Shown here: one piece after another, positions 1 through 6,883 of the stretch
Numbering within the stretch: the first letter of the stretch is position 1
Layout: each line of letters begins with the position of its first letter
Source of the DNA: JBBSEX01 sp038239345
Lineage (GTDB): Bacteria > Acidobacteriota > Terriglobia > Bryobacterales > Bryobacteraceae
DNA length: 64,000 nt
Assembly (NCBI GenBank): GCA_038239345.1
Contig: JBBSEX010000007.1
Span: 186,001 to 250,000, forward strand
Direction: 5' to 3'
The notes under the pieces: model-generated
The model's database searches: none
Told to the model about the DNA's origin: nothing
The model's input: only the letters and a program-made list of their open reading frames with translations
Position numbers and translations under genes: made by a program

Positions 1-697
1 TGCCGTAATGAAAGATGGATGCAGCGAGCGCGGCGTCGGCGCAACCAGCCGTCAAAACCTCGGCGAAGTGTTCAGGGTTCCCCGCCCCGCCGGATGCGAT
101 CAGGGGAATGTGCGTTGCTTCGGAGACCGCGCGAGTCATTGCGCAATCGAAACCGGTTTGAACCCCATCGGTATCCATTGAAGTGAGCAAGATCTCGCCG
201 GCGCCAAGTGACTCGCCGCGTTGAGCCCACTCCACTGCGTCCATCCCTTCGTCGTGCCGGCCACCCCGGGTGAAGACGTTCCATCTACCAGTTTCGCGGC
301 GCCGCGCGTCGACTGCCAACACCACCGCTTGCGCGCCAAACTCTTCGCTTAATTCGTGAATTAGTTCGGGACGGCGGACGGCGGCTGTATTGACACTCAC
401 CTTATCGGCGCCGGCACGCAGGATGCGCAGCGCGTCCTGCACGGTGCGGATTCCACCGCCGACAGTCAGCGGAATAAACACGCGCCGGGCCGTTCGGGCA
501 ACTACGTCGGCCATCGTTTCGCGTTCATCGCTGGAAGCCGTGATATCGAGGAAGACAAGTTCGTCGGCGCCTTGATCGTTATAGCGTTCGGCGAGTTCGA
601 TTGGGTCGCCGGCATCGCGAAGGCCCACAAAATTCACGCCTTTAACAACGCGTCCCGCGGAGACGTCGAGACAAGGAATAATTCGTTTCGCCAACAC
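1..697 (-). CDS. hisF: Imidazole glycerol phosphate synthase cyclase subunit HisF (3' end cut off)
   Basis: HisF closes the imidazole ring: with ammonia from HisH it converts PRFAR to imidazole glycerol phosphate and AICAR in the cytoplasm. The start is GTG at 697, giving the family N-terminus MLAKRIIPCLDV. The conserved Asp in PCLDV, the GGGIR phosphate-binding segment, the ADKVSVNTAA strand and the LLTSMDTDG segment with the second catalytic Asp are all present, as is IASGGAG near the edge. About 232 residues lie in the window against a usual length near 253, so only the C-terminal helix is missing. It begins one base after the hisH stop, so the two synthase subunits are translationally coupled. 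HisA, which makes the substrate, is not in the window. Confidence 0.95.
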   Translation of the reverse strand, partial: MLAKRIIPCLDVSAGRVVKGVNFVGLRDAGDPIELAERYNDQGADELVFLDITASSDERETMADVVARTARRVFIPLTVGGGIRTVQDALRILRAGADKVSVNTAAVRRPELIHELSEEFGAQAVVLAVDARRRETGRWNVFTRGGRHDEGMDAVEWAQRGESLGAGEILLTSMDTDGVQTGFDCAMTRAVSEATHIPLIASGGAGNPEHFAEVLTAGCADAALAASIFHYG

Positions 698-698
698 T

Positions 699-1292
699 TC
701 AGAGCTCCACGAAATTCGTTACGATTTGCAATCCAGTCTTGCCTGATTTTTCTGGATGAAACTGCACGCCATGAATGTTCTGGTGTTCTAGTACAGCAGT
801 ATACGGAACAATATAGTTGCAGGATGCGGCGGTGGCCGGAACCAGCGGAGCGTAATAACTGTGGGCGAAGTAGACGAACGGCTTCGCTTCCGTATTGCGC
901 AATAAGCGTGATTCCGTTTGTCGATCCAAATCATTCCACCCCATGTGTGGGATGCGTGCATCTCCCTGAAACTTTCGAACCATGCCGGGGAAGAGTCCGA
1001 ATCCGGGCAATTCTGGAGCTTCTTCGCTGCCCGCAAACAAAGCCTGCATTCCTAGACAGACACCCAGGAACGGCACGCCGGCGCGAATTCTATCAAAAAG
1101 TGCGCTCCGCACGGCCATTGCATGCAAGGCCCGCATCATCTGGCCGAAGTGGCCGACGCCTGGAAGCACGATTTTCGTAGCTCGCGCTACAGCGTCCCCG
1201 TCGCGAACAAGATCATAGGGCGCGCCGATTTCATCCAGAGTGTTCTGGACAGAACGGAGATTACCCGCCCCATAATCGAGAATGCTGATCAT
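699..1292 (-). CDS. hisH: Imidazole glycerol phosphate synthase glutaminase subunit HisH
   Basis: Class I glutamine amidotransferase subunit that hydrolyses glutamine and channels ammonia to HisF. The 197-residue length is typical. The N-terminus ISILDYGAGNLRSV and the oxyanion strand LPGVGHFG are characteristic; the nucleophile is Cys79 in FLGVCLGMQ, and the catalytic His179 and Glu181 lie in GVQFHPEKSG near the C-terminus. The start ATG overlaps the hisB stop codon by three bases, and hisF begins one base after its own stop, so it is an internal gene of the minus-strand his operon. Confidence 0.97.
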   Translation of the reverse strand: MISILDYGAGNLRSVQNTLDEIGAPYDLVRDGDAVARATKIVLPGVGHFGQMMRALHAMAVRSALFDRIRAGVPFLGVCLGMQALFAGSEEAPELPGFGLFPGMVRKFQGDARIPHMGWNDLDRQTESRLLRNTEAKPFVYFAHSYYAPLVPATAASCNYIVPYTAVLEHQNIHGVQFHPEKSGKTGLQIVTNFVEL

Positions 1293-1876
1293 AATAGCCC
1301 TTTTGTGGATGGCAACTGATCGCGGAGCCGTTTATCGGTGGATGCGGCGTACTTCAGTGCCCTGGCGAAACATTTGAAGATGGCTTCGATTTTGTGGTGA
1401 TTGGATCTTCCGTAGAGAATCTTGGCGTGCAGATTCGCTCCGGCGTGATTGACGAAGCCACCGAAGAAATCCTCCACGAGTTCTGTCTGCAGGTCGCCCA
1501 CCAGGCGCGTCTTAACGCGGTCTTTATAAACGAGCGCGGGGCGGCCGCCGAGATCGAGCGCCACGACACAAAGCGTTTCGTCCATCGGCAAAACGAAATA
1601 TCCAGCGCGATTGATTCCCCGCCGATCACTTAGCGCTTTGGCGAAAAGCTGGCCTAAAACGATGCCCACATCCTCGACAGTATGATGCTGATCCACGTCC
1701 AGATCGCCTTTGGCGTGCAGCTTCAAATCGAAGCCGCCATGCTTGGTGAAAAGTTCCAGCATATGATCGAAAAAACGGATCCCGGTAAAAATGTCGTACG
1801 CGCCGCGGCCCTCGATTTTTAACGAGCCTTGTATCTGCGTCTCTTTCGTATCGCGTTGGATAGCGGCTTTTCTCAT
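1289..1876 (-). CDS. hisB: Imidazoleglycerol-phosphate dehydratase HisB (dehydratase only)
   Basis: Manganese-dependent dehydratase converting imidazole glycerol phosphate to imidazole acetol phosphate. The 195-residue monofunctional form is present, without the histidinol-phosphatase domain that is fused to HisB in enterobacteria. Both duplicated metal-binding repeats are seen: DQHHTVEDVG (His64, His65, Glu68, Asp69) and SNHHKIEA near residue 165. The start ATG overlaps the stop of the upstream HAD phosphatase gene (ATGA), and its own stop overlaps the hisH start. The physical coupling to a separate HAD phosphatase suggests that the missing phosphatase activity is supplied by the neighbour. 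Confidence 0.97.
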   Translation of the reverse strand: MRKAAIQRDTKETQIQGSLKIEGRGAYDIFTGIRFFDHMLELFTKHGGFDLKLHAKGDLDVDQHHTVEDVGIVLGQLFAKALSDRRGINRAGYFVLPMDETLCVVALDLGGRPALVYKDRVKTRLVGDLQTELVEDFFGGFVNHAGANLHAKILYGRSNHHKIEAIFKCFARALKYAASTDKRLRDQLPSTKGLL

Positions 1877-2571
1877 TGCGGGTTGTCTTTCAAAACGCCG
1901 TCCAGCTCATTAATGTTATCCAGAATAGCCACGGCCTTTTCGGCGCGGAAAAGCGCGAGCACATCGTGATGCCTGAGCTGCTGCGCGGCGGCGATGCCGA
2001 TAAACGGAACTGCGGCGGCAGCGGCGCTGCGAGCGTCATCCACCGTGTCGCCGATGTACCAAATCTTCTTCCCCGGTGAGTGCCGTTGTGCCAGGAGGAT
2101 GCCGTCTGGCGCGGGCTTACCGTTCTCCACATCATCGGCACAAATGATCGGACTCCACGGGATGTGCGAGGCGAAACGACCCAGAGTAATGTCGAGTTCG
2201 TAACGCAGACGCCCGGTGAAGATTCCAAGCTGATAGCGCTCCGCCAAAGCCTCTAGCATTCCTGCGCGGGCGATCCACTGTTCGCGATTCACCAGACCGG
2301 CGGTTCCATTTTCGCCCAGAAAGAGCCGGTTAAATTCCTTGACCACAGTGTCGTACCTGACCGCGTGACCAAGGTCGGCCAGAATGCGTTCACTGAGGCG
2401 CCAGTCATTATTCCAACCGCCTTCGTTTTTGTATTGCTGAATCAAATCGCGGGAAATTTCCGTACCGCTCAAGTGCTTCACGGTCTGAACAATAGTCTCG
2501 CGATATGATTCGGATACGTCGACCAACACGCCATCCATATCGAACAAGATCAGATCGCCGTTTATCGCCAC
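1873..2571 (-). CDS. HAD-superfamily phosphatase inside the his operon, candidate histidinol-phosphatase
   Basis: A 232-residue subfamily IA HAD phosphatase. Motif I is FDMDGVLVD with nucleophile Asp11 and acid Asp13; motif II is the Thr of GIFTGRLR; motif III is the Lys of NGKPAPDG; motif IV is GDTVDDARSA. A helical cap lies between motifs I and II. The start is GTG at 2571, overlapping the hisC stop by 10 bases, and its stop overlaps the hisB ATG, so it is fully embedded in the his operon. No other histidinol-phosphate phosphatase is visible here and HisB lacks that domain. The inferred role is dephosphorylation of L-histidinol phosphate; this rests on context and fold class, not on a recognised signature for that substrate. 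Confidence 0.75.
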   Translation of the reverse strand: MAINGDLILFDMDGVLVDVSESYRETIVQTVKHLSGTEISRDLIQQYKNEGGWNNDWRLSERILADLGHAVRYDTVVKEFNRLFLGENGTAGLVNREQWIARAGMLEALAERYQLGIFTGRLRYELDITLGRFASHIPWSPIICADDVENGKPAPDGILLAQRHSPGKKIWYIGDTVDDARSAAAAAVPFIGIAAAQQLRHHDVLALFRAEKAVAILDNINELDGVLKDNPQ

Positions 2572-3629
2572 AATTTCTCCAACTCGTCAAGAAAACGCTG
2601 TGCTTGGGCAACCTTGCCTACAGTGACCCGCACGCAGCCGGCGATTTCATAACCGCGGTCGCGAATCAAAATGCCATGCGCGCGCAACCGGTCCCGAATT
2701 TCGATCGCGCGGTCACCGGCGTCAAACAAAACAAAATTCGCCTCGCTGCGGTAATAGTGGATTCCCAACTGAGCCAAGCCTTCGTAAATCAATTCCCGCG
2801 CGGCAATGACTTCCTTTACATAAGCAGCGACATAATCGGTGTCGCGGACCGCCGCTCTGGCAGCCAGCGCAGCCAGCATATTCACGCTATAGGGCGATTG
2901 CGCCTTGTGGAGAAAACTCACGTTGGCGGCTTGCGAAAACAGGCAGCCACAGCGCATGGCGGCCATCCCATAGACCTTGGAAAAGGTCCGGCTGACGAAA
3001 AGATTTGCATATTCCGCCAGCCGATTCAGGGTGGTCAAGCCGCTGAACTCAAAGTATGCCTCATCCACGAGCACCGCGGCGTTCGGAGCGGCGGCTAGAA
3101 TCCGTTCAATCGCTTGTAACGGGATGGCGGTACCCGTGGGATTGTTAGGATTCGCGATCAGGATCGCCCGCGTCGCGGGACGGATCGCAGCGAGAAATTT
3201 TTCCACTGGAAAAGAAAGATCATGGGCGTTGTAATCTACCTCTAGAACGGTAGCGCCCGCCAGTTCGGAGTAGAAGCGATACATCGCGTAAGATGGCCGC
3301 ATGAGCAATACTTCGTCACCGTCATCGACGTAGGTGTTTACCAGTACCTGGATGGCCTCGTCGGTTCCGTTCGTGAGAAGCAGTTCTGCTTCCGCGACGT
3401 GAAAGAAAGCGGCCAACTCGCGTTTGGCATCGGTGTATTCCGGATAAATGGTAAGCGACGCCGAGTGTAAATTTTCCTTGAGGAACTCGATCACCTTCGG
3501 CGAGCAACCCACCGTATTTTCATTGAAGTCGAGTCGCAATTTATCGGCGCGTGCAGCAGTTGGCGGCGAATAGGGCGTCATCCGCAATACGGCGTCGCGC
3601 GGGGTAAGCACCTTGGTATTAGTCGGCAA
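2562..3629 (-). CDS. hisC: Histidinol-phosphate aminotransferase HisC
   Basis: Fold type I PLP aminotransferase that transaminates imidazole acetol phosphate with glutamate. The 355 residues carry the FNEN motif near residue 35, NPNNPTG near 160, the PLP-binding Asp189 in DEAYFEF and the Schiff-base lysine Lys218 in SRTFSKVYGM. The likely start is TTG at 3629, with a GGAG sequence eight bases upstream and an 11-base overlap with the end of hisD; a GTG at 3611 is an alternative that removes six residues. The gene sits third from the promoter-proximal end after hisG and hisD. Confidence 0.95.
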   Translation of the reverse strand: MPTNTKVLTPRDAVLRMTPYSPPTAARADKLRLDFNENTVGCSPKVIEFLKENLHSASLTIYPEYTDAKRELAAFFHVAEAELLLTNGTDEAIQVLVNTYVDDGDEVLLMRPSYAMYRFYSELAGATVLEVDYNAHDLSFPVEKFLAAIRPATRAILIANPNNPTGTAIPLQAIERILAAAPNAAVLVDEAYFEFSGLTTLNRLAEYANLFVSRTFSKVYGMAAMRCGCLFSQAANVSFLHKAQSPYSVNMLAALAARAAVRDTDYVAAYVKEVIAARELIYEGLAQLGIHYYRSEANFVLFDAGDRAIEIRDRLRAHGILIRDRGYEIAGCVRVTVGKVAQAQRFLDELEKLWR

Positions 3630-4863
3630 GACGAATCTCCACGGATCGGGCGTGCGCTTCCAGACCCTCGGCGCGAGCTAACGTCGTGACCGCCGGGGCA
3701 ATCTCCAGCAGACCGGCACGGCTCAACTGCTGCACTGAAATTACCTTCACGAAATCGGCGGTGGACAATCCCCCACGCTGCCGGGCCGCACCCGATGTCG
3801 GAAGGACGTGATTCGGACCGGAGGCATAATCGCCAGCGGCTTCGGGGCTGTTCGACCCGATGAATACACTGCCGGCGTGCTTGATGCCGTCGAGCAAACG
3901 GGAATCATGGATGCTGAGATGTTCCGGGGCGAACCGATTGGAGAACTCAACCGCTTGATGCATCGTTTCAACCAGGATGATTGCACTATTCTTGTCGATC
4001 GCCTGGCGAGCTACCGGGGCAGTAGATAGCGTTTGCAATTGGCGTTCGATCTCGACAGCAACCGCTTCGGCAAGCGTTTTCGAGGTGGTCAATAAAATCG
4101 CCGAAGCGTCAACGTCATGTTCCGCCTGGGCGAGCATGTCGGCGGCCAGATAGGCAGCATTGGCGTCCTCGGCAATGATCACTATTTCCGTAGGTCCGGC
4201 GACAAAATCGATCCCAGTTTCACCGGCGAGCAACTTCTTGGCGGCGGCCACATAAATGTTCCCGGGCCCTACAATGCGGTCCACTTTCGGAATCGATTCC
4301 GTGCCAAAGGCCAGCGCGGCGATTGCCTGTGCGCCGCCGACTCGGAATACATGTTGAAGCTTTAGAAAATGGGCGATCCCTAGAATTTCGGTGCTTGGAT
4401 GCGGACAGCAAACGCAAATTGTTTCTACGCCCGCTGTCTGCGCGGGAATGGCGGTCATCAGCAAAGTGGAGGGGAGGGGATAACGCCCCGCCGGAATATA
4501 CGCGCCCATCGAATCCAGGGGGCGAATGATTTGGCCGAGGCGTCGTCCATCTGCATAATCGACGAAATTTTCCAGAGGTAACTGCGTCTCGGCATAGCTA
4601 CGAATATTCGCCCCAGCATCGGAGATCGCGTCGATGAATACACGCGGCAGCTCGGCAAATGCCAACTCGCTTTCGGCGGTCGATACCAAAAAGTTAGAGC
4701 CGTCAAATTTATCGAACTTACGGGCGTAATCGAGAACGGCGGCATCTCCGCGCTGGCGAACATCTTCCAGAATCGGCGCGACGATAGCTTCCGCTTCATT
4801 CAAACGAACCGCTTTTCTGGTGATCAACTCGCGAGCGCTTTTGCAATCGATGATTCTGATCAT
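3619..4863 (-). CDS. hisD: Histidinol dehydrogenase HisD
   Basis: Zinc-dependent NAD enzyme that oxidises L-histidinol through histidinal to L-histidine, the last two steps of the pathway. The 414 residues contain the family segments YIPAGRYPLPST, GTESIPKVDRIVGPGN, FVAGPTEIVII, AQAEHD (zinc ligands Gln and His) and ANRFAPEHL-like NRFAPEHLSIHD with the catalytic Glu-His pair, then GDYASGPNHVLPTSG. It begins nine bases after the hisG stop and its end overlaps the hisC start. Slightly shorter than enterobacterial HisD but complete. Confidence 0.97.
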   Translation of the reverse strand: MIRIIDCKSARELITRKAVRLNEAEAIVAPILEDVRQRGDAAVLDYARKFDKFDGSNFLVSTAESELAFAELPRVFIDAISDAGANIRSYAETQLPLENFVDYADGRRLGQIIRPLDSMGAYIPAGRYPLPSTLLMTAIPAQTAGVETICVCCPHPSTEILGIAHFLKLQHVFRVGGAQAIAALAFGTESIPKVDRIVGPGNIYVAAAKKLLAGETGIDFVAGPTEIVIIAEDANAAYLAADMLAQAEHDVDASAILLTTSKTLAEAVAVEIERQLQTLSTAPVARQAIDKNSAIILVETMHQAVEFSNRFAPEHLSIHDSRLLDGIKHAGSVFIGSNSPEAAGDYASGPNHVLPTSGAARQRGGLSTADFVKVISVQQLSRAGLLEIAPAVTTLARAEGLEAHARSVEIRLAD

Positions 4864-4872
4864 AGCCGCCCC

Positions 4873-5742
4873 TTACATCACGATCTTATTCAGCGGATAT
4901 TCGACGATTCCCTGCGCGCCAGCTTCCTTCAGGCGGGGAATGATGGAACGAACTGTGGACTCATCGAGGATCGTATTCACCGCCAGCCACTCGTCATCGC
5001 TCAGCGTGGACACGGTCGGATTCTTCAGCGCCGGCAGAACTCCGAGCACAGCCGTTAGATCGTTCTTCCTCACGTTCAACATCAGCCCAACCTTACCAAG
5101 AGCGTTGATCGCACCCTCCAGCAACATCTTCATATCTTCCAGCTTTCGCCGCTTCCAATTGTCTTTCCAGGAGTCGATGTTGGCTATTAGTTGCGTGTTC
5201 GATTCCAGAACGGTTTCGATAATGCGCAATTTGTTGGCCCGTAGTGACGATCCGGTCTCAGTCACTTCGACGATCGCGTCCGCCAACTCTGGAGGCTTTA
5301 CTTCGGTGGCGCCCCAACTGAATTCCACCTTGGCGTTCACGCCATTCGCCGCCAGATAGCGCTTCGTGGTCTCCACTAACTCAGTGGCGATCACCTTACC
5401 CTCAAGGTCTTTTACGCTGCGAAATGACGATGCTTCCGGCGCCGCGAGTACCCAGCGGACTTTTCCGAAGCTCTGCTTGGCATAGATCAGATCGGCGATG
5501 GTTTCCACCTTGGCTTCGCTCTCGGCAATCCAATCGCGGCCCGTCAACCCGGCGTCCAGCACACCGTCTTCGACATAGCGCGCCATTTCCTGCGCTCGAA
5601 TCAGCATGCATTCGATTTCCGAATCGTCAATGGAGGGGAAGTATGAGCGGCTACTCGTAGTGATGTTAAATCCGGCTCGGCGAAATAGATCGATGGTCGC
5701 ATTTTCCAAACTGCCTTTAGGAATACCGAGCTTCAGCTTCAT
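4873..5742 (-). CDS. hisG: ATP phosphoribosyltransferase HisG (long form)
   Basis: First enzyme of histidine synthesis, condensing ATP with PRPP; normally feedback-inhibited by histidine. The start chosen is ATG at 5742, giving MKLKLGIPKGSLENAT, which matches the family and overlaps the hisI stop (ATGA); upstream in-frame starts would run into hisI. At 289 residues it is the long form, with two periplasmic-binding-protein-like domains followed by a C-terminal ACT-like regulatory domain, so no separate HisZ is expected. The PRPP-binding segment is EVTETGSSLRANKL around residues 172-185. Confidence 0.96.
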   Translation of the reverse strand: MKLKLGIPKGSLENATIDLFRRAGFNITTSSRSYFPSIDDSEIECMLIRAQEMARYVEDGVLDAGLTGRDWIAESEAKVETIADLIYAKQSFGKVRWVLAAPEASSFRSVKDLEGKVIATELVETTKRYLAANGVNAKVEFSWGATEVKPPELADAIVEVTETGSSLRANKLRIIETVLESNTQLIANIDSWKDNWKRRKLEDMKMLLEGAINALGKVGLMLNVRKNDLTAVLGVLPALKNPTVSTLSDDEWLAVNTILDESTVRSIIPRLKEAGAQGIVEYPLNKIVM

Positions 5743-6119
5743 AGTTTGTTTCCGTAAACAGCTTTCGGATCGTACGCCAGGGGTTCCGATTCGGTCCATT
5801 TCCCGTTTTCCAATTTGCGATAAAAACAGCTTTGATAGCCCTCATGGCAAACCCCGGGTCCGAGAGACTCACATTTCAATAAGATTGTGTCGGCATCGCA
5901 ATCGGTGGAAATTTCCTTCACAATCAAGCGATGTCCAGAGCTTTCCCCTTTTAGCCAAAGCTTGTTACGGCTGCGGCTAAAGAAAGTCGCGAATCCGCTT
6001 TCCACTGTCTGGCGAAAAGCCTCGTCATTCATGAAGCCCACCATTAGCACGCGTCCAGTCTGGTGATCCTGAATTACCGCGGGGATGAGTCCGTCAAGTT
6101 TGCTGAAGTCCAGTTCCAT
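5739..6119 (-). CDS. hisI: Phosphoribosyl-AMP cyclohydrolase HisI, first structural gene of the operon
   Basis: Opens the adenine ring of PR-AMP, the third step of histidine synthesis. The start ATG at 6119 gives MELDFSKLDGLIPAVIQD, in agreement with the family; a longer reading frame would extend into the attenuator terminator. The 126 residues have the SRSRNKLWLKGESSGH segment, the metal-binding STDCDADT motif and the zinc cysteines in GVCHEGYQSCFYR. There is no fused PRA-PH (HisE) domain, so that activity must be encoded elsewhere. It lies directly behind the attenuator and is the first gene exposed to its control. Confidence 0.96.
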   Translation of the reverse strand: MELDFSKLDGLIPAVIQDHQTGRVLMVGFMNDEAFRQTVESGFATFFSRSRNKLWLKGESSGHRLIVKEISTDCDADTILLKCESLGPGVCHEGYQSCFYRKLENGKWTESEPLAYDPKAVYGNKL

Positions 6120-6141
6120 CGGTTGCCTCGAATTCGTTTTC

Positions 6142-6175
6142 GGAAAGAAAAAGCCCACCGGGAGTGCGGCAGGCT
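6142..6175 (-). terminator. Intrinsic terminator of the his leader (attenuator)
   Basis: On the minus strand, AGCCTGCC (6175-6168) pairs with GGTGGGCT (6159-6152) across an eight-base loop, with two G-U pairs, and is followed directly by a U-rich run (6151-6142). It lies between the leader peptide and hisI, where an attenuator is expected. The opposite strand also carries a T-run, so the hairpin could terminate in both directions. Confidence 0.85.
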
Positions 6176-6207
6176 CTGTTTTTTTTATGACTCAAAAGTG
6201 CGTTGCT

Positions 6208-6282
6208 TTAGAAGTCGGCCCGCCGCGGCGTGATATGCGTGTGATGATGTCGACGGTACGCAAGCCGAGGTGCAAAAGCCAT
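6208..6282 (-). CDS. hisL: Histidine-rich leader peptide of the his operon
   Basis: A 24-residue open reading frame starting ATG at 6282 and ending TAA at 6208 encodes the run RRHHHTHI, that is four His codons within five positions (codons 12-16). It lies 89 bases upstream of hisI and just ahead of an intrinsic terminator. Ribosome stalling at the His codons when charged tRNA-His is scarce would allow read-through into the operon. The ribosome-binding site is weak (GAG six bases upstream). The position, codon content and stem arrangement together make chance unlikely, although the peptide itself is too short for homology. Confidence 0.85.
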   Translation of the reverse strand: MAFAPRLAYRRHHHTHITPRRADF

Positions 6283-6347
6283 GAAGACTCAGTGTATCAA
6301 AGAAGTAATGATCGAGCGAGGCTTACAACGATGGCTCCCACCGGGTG

Positions 6348-6353
6348 TAACAT
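6348..6353 (+). promoter_or_regulatory. Possible -10 element just ahead of the 6362 gene
   Basis: TAACAT matches the -10 consensus at four of six positions and would place the transcription start about two bases before the ATG at 6362. No -35 element and no Shine-Dalgarno sequence are evident, so this is only a candidate. It shares the 79-base divergent interval with the his leader promoter. Confidence 0.3.
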
Positions 6354-6361
6354 AACTACTT

Positions 6362-6883
6362 ATGAACCGGCGCGAAGTCCTTAAGCTCACCGCCAGCGCG
6401 ACCGCCATCCCGTCGCTCATACAAGCCATGCCCGGGGCTGGCCCGGCGCCTGAGTGGAAGCCCCTAATTCTGGACGATCATCAGAACCAAACCGTAATCG
6501 CCCTGAGTGACCTGATCATCCCCGCAACCGACACGCCGGGCGCCAAGGTGGCACAGGTAAATCGTTATATCGACCGCTTTCTGAAGGCTGGTCCGGCCAC
6601 AGAACACCAGCGTTTTATCAACGGAATGGCCTGGCTGGACGCTTATGCCATCGCCCGCTACTCCCACGCTTTTACCGGGTGCGCGCCTGGTCAGCAGACG
6701 GCGCTGCTTGAAGCGCTGGACGCCAACAAAGAGCCCGCTGTTGAGCCTGGACACCAGTTCTTTCGCATGGCCAAGAGTATGATCGTTCAAACCTATTACA
6801 ATACCGAGATCGGCTACAAGGAATTGAACAAGGGCGGCCGGGTTCCCGCCACCTTCGGCTGCGACCACGCCGGTCATGGCTGA
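6362..6883 (+). CDS. Gluconate 2-dehydrogenase subunit 3 family protein
   Basis: A 173-residue exported protein. The N-terminus MNRREVLKLTASATAIPSL is a short twin-arginine-like signal, and the body segment QNQTVIALSDLIIPATDTPGA is the hallmark of the subunit 3 family, which partners membrane-bound GMC-type or FAD sugar dehydrogenases. The C-terminal stretch with YYNTEIGYKELNKGG also fits. No large dehydrogenase subunit is adjacent: the next gene, overlapping by eight bases, is an amino-acid/polyamine-type permease. The catalytic partner must be elsewhere or the genes have been rearranged. The family assignment is good; the specific role is unknown. Confidence 0.8.
   Translation: MNRREVLKLTASATAIPSLIQAMPGAGPAPEWKPLILDDHQNQTVIALSDLIIPATDTPGAKVAQVNRYIDRFLKAGPATEHQRFINGMAWLDAYAIARYSHAFTGCAPGQQTALLEALDANKEPAVEPGHQFFRMAKSMIVQTYYNTEIGYKELNKGGRVPATFGCDHAGHG

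Larger units (their letters stand above)
6142..6296 (-). promoter_or_regulatory. Histidine operon leader: attenuation control region with mutually exclusive stems
   Basis: Three alternative pairings can be drawn on the minus-strand transcript. Segment 1, TCGGCTT (6268-6262), can pair with segment 2, GGGCCGA (6221-6215). Segment 2, as GGCGGGC (6224-6218), can pair with segment 3, GCCTGCC (6174-6168), which is the 5' arm of the terminator. Segment 3 otherwise pairs with segment 4 to terminate. A ribosome stalled on the His codons at 6249-6235 would mask segment 1 and favour the 2:3 antiterminator. A -10-like TACACT (6296-6291) would start the RNA about two bases before the leader peptide ATG; no good -35 is visible. 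Confidence 0.8.

Noticed and set aside
572..1180. Long plus-strand reading frame opposite hisH
   Set aside because: It is the antisense of well-conserved hisH/hisF codons and has no recognisable protein features.
6175..6187. Plus-strand T-run beside the attenuator as a terminator for a plus-strand gene
   Set aside because: No plus-strand gene ends before it; the hairpin is explained by the his attenuator.
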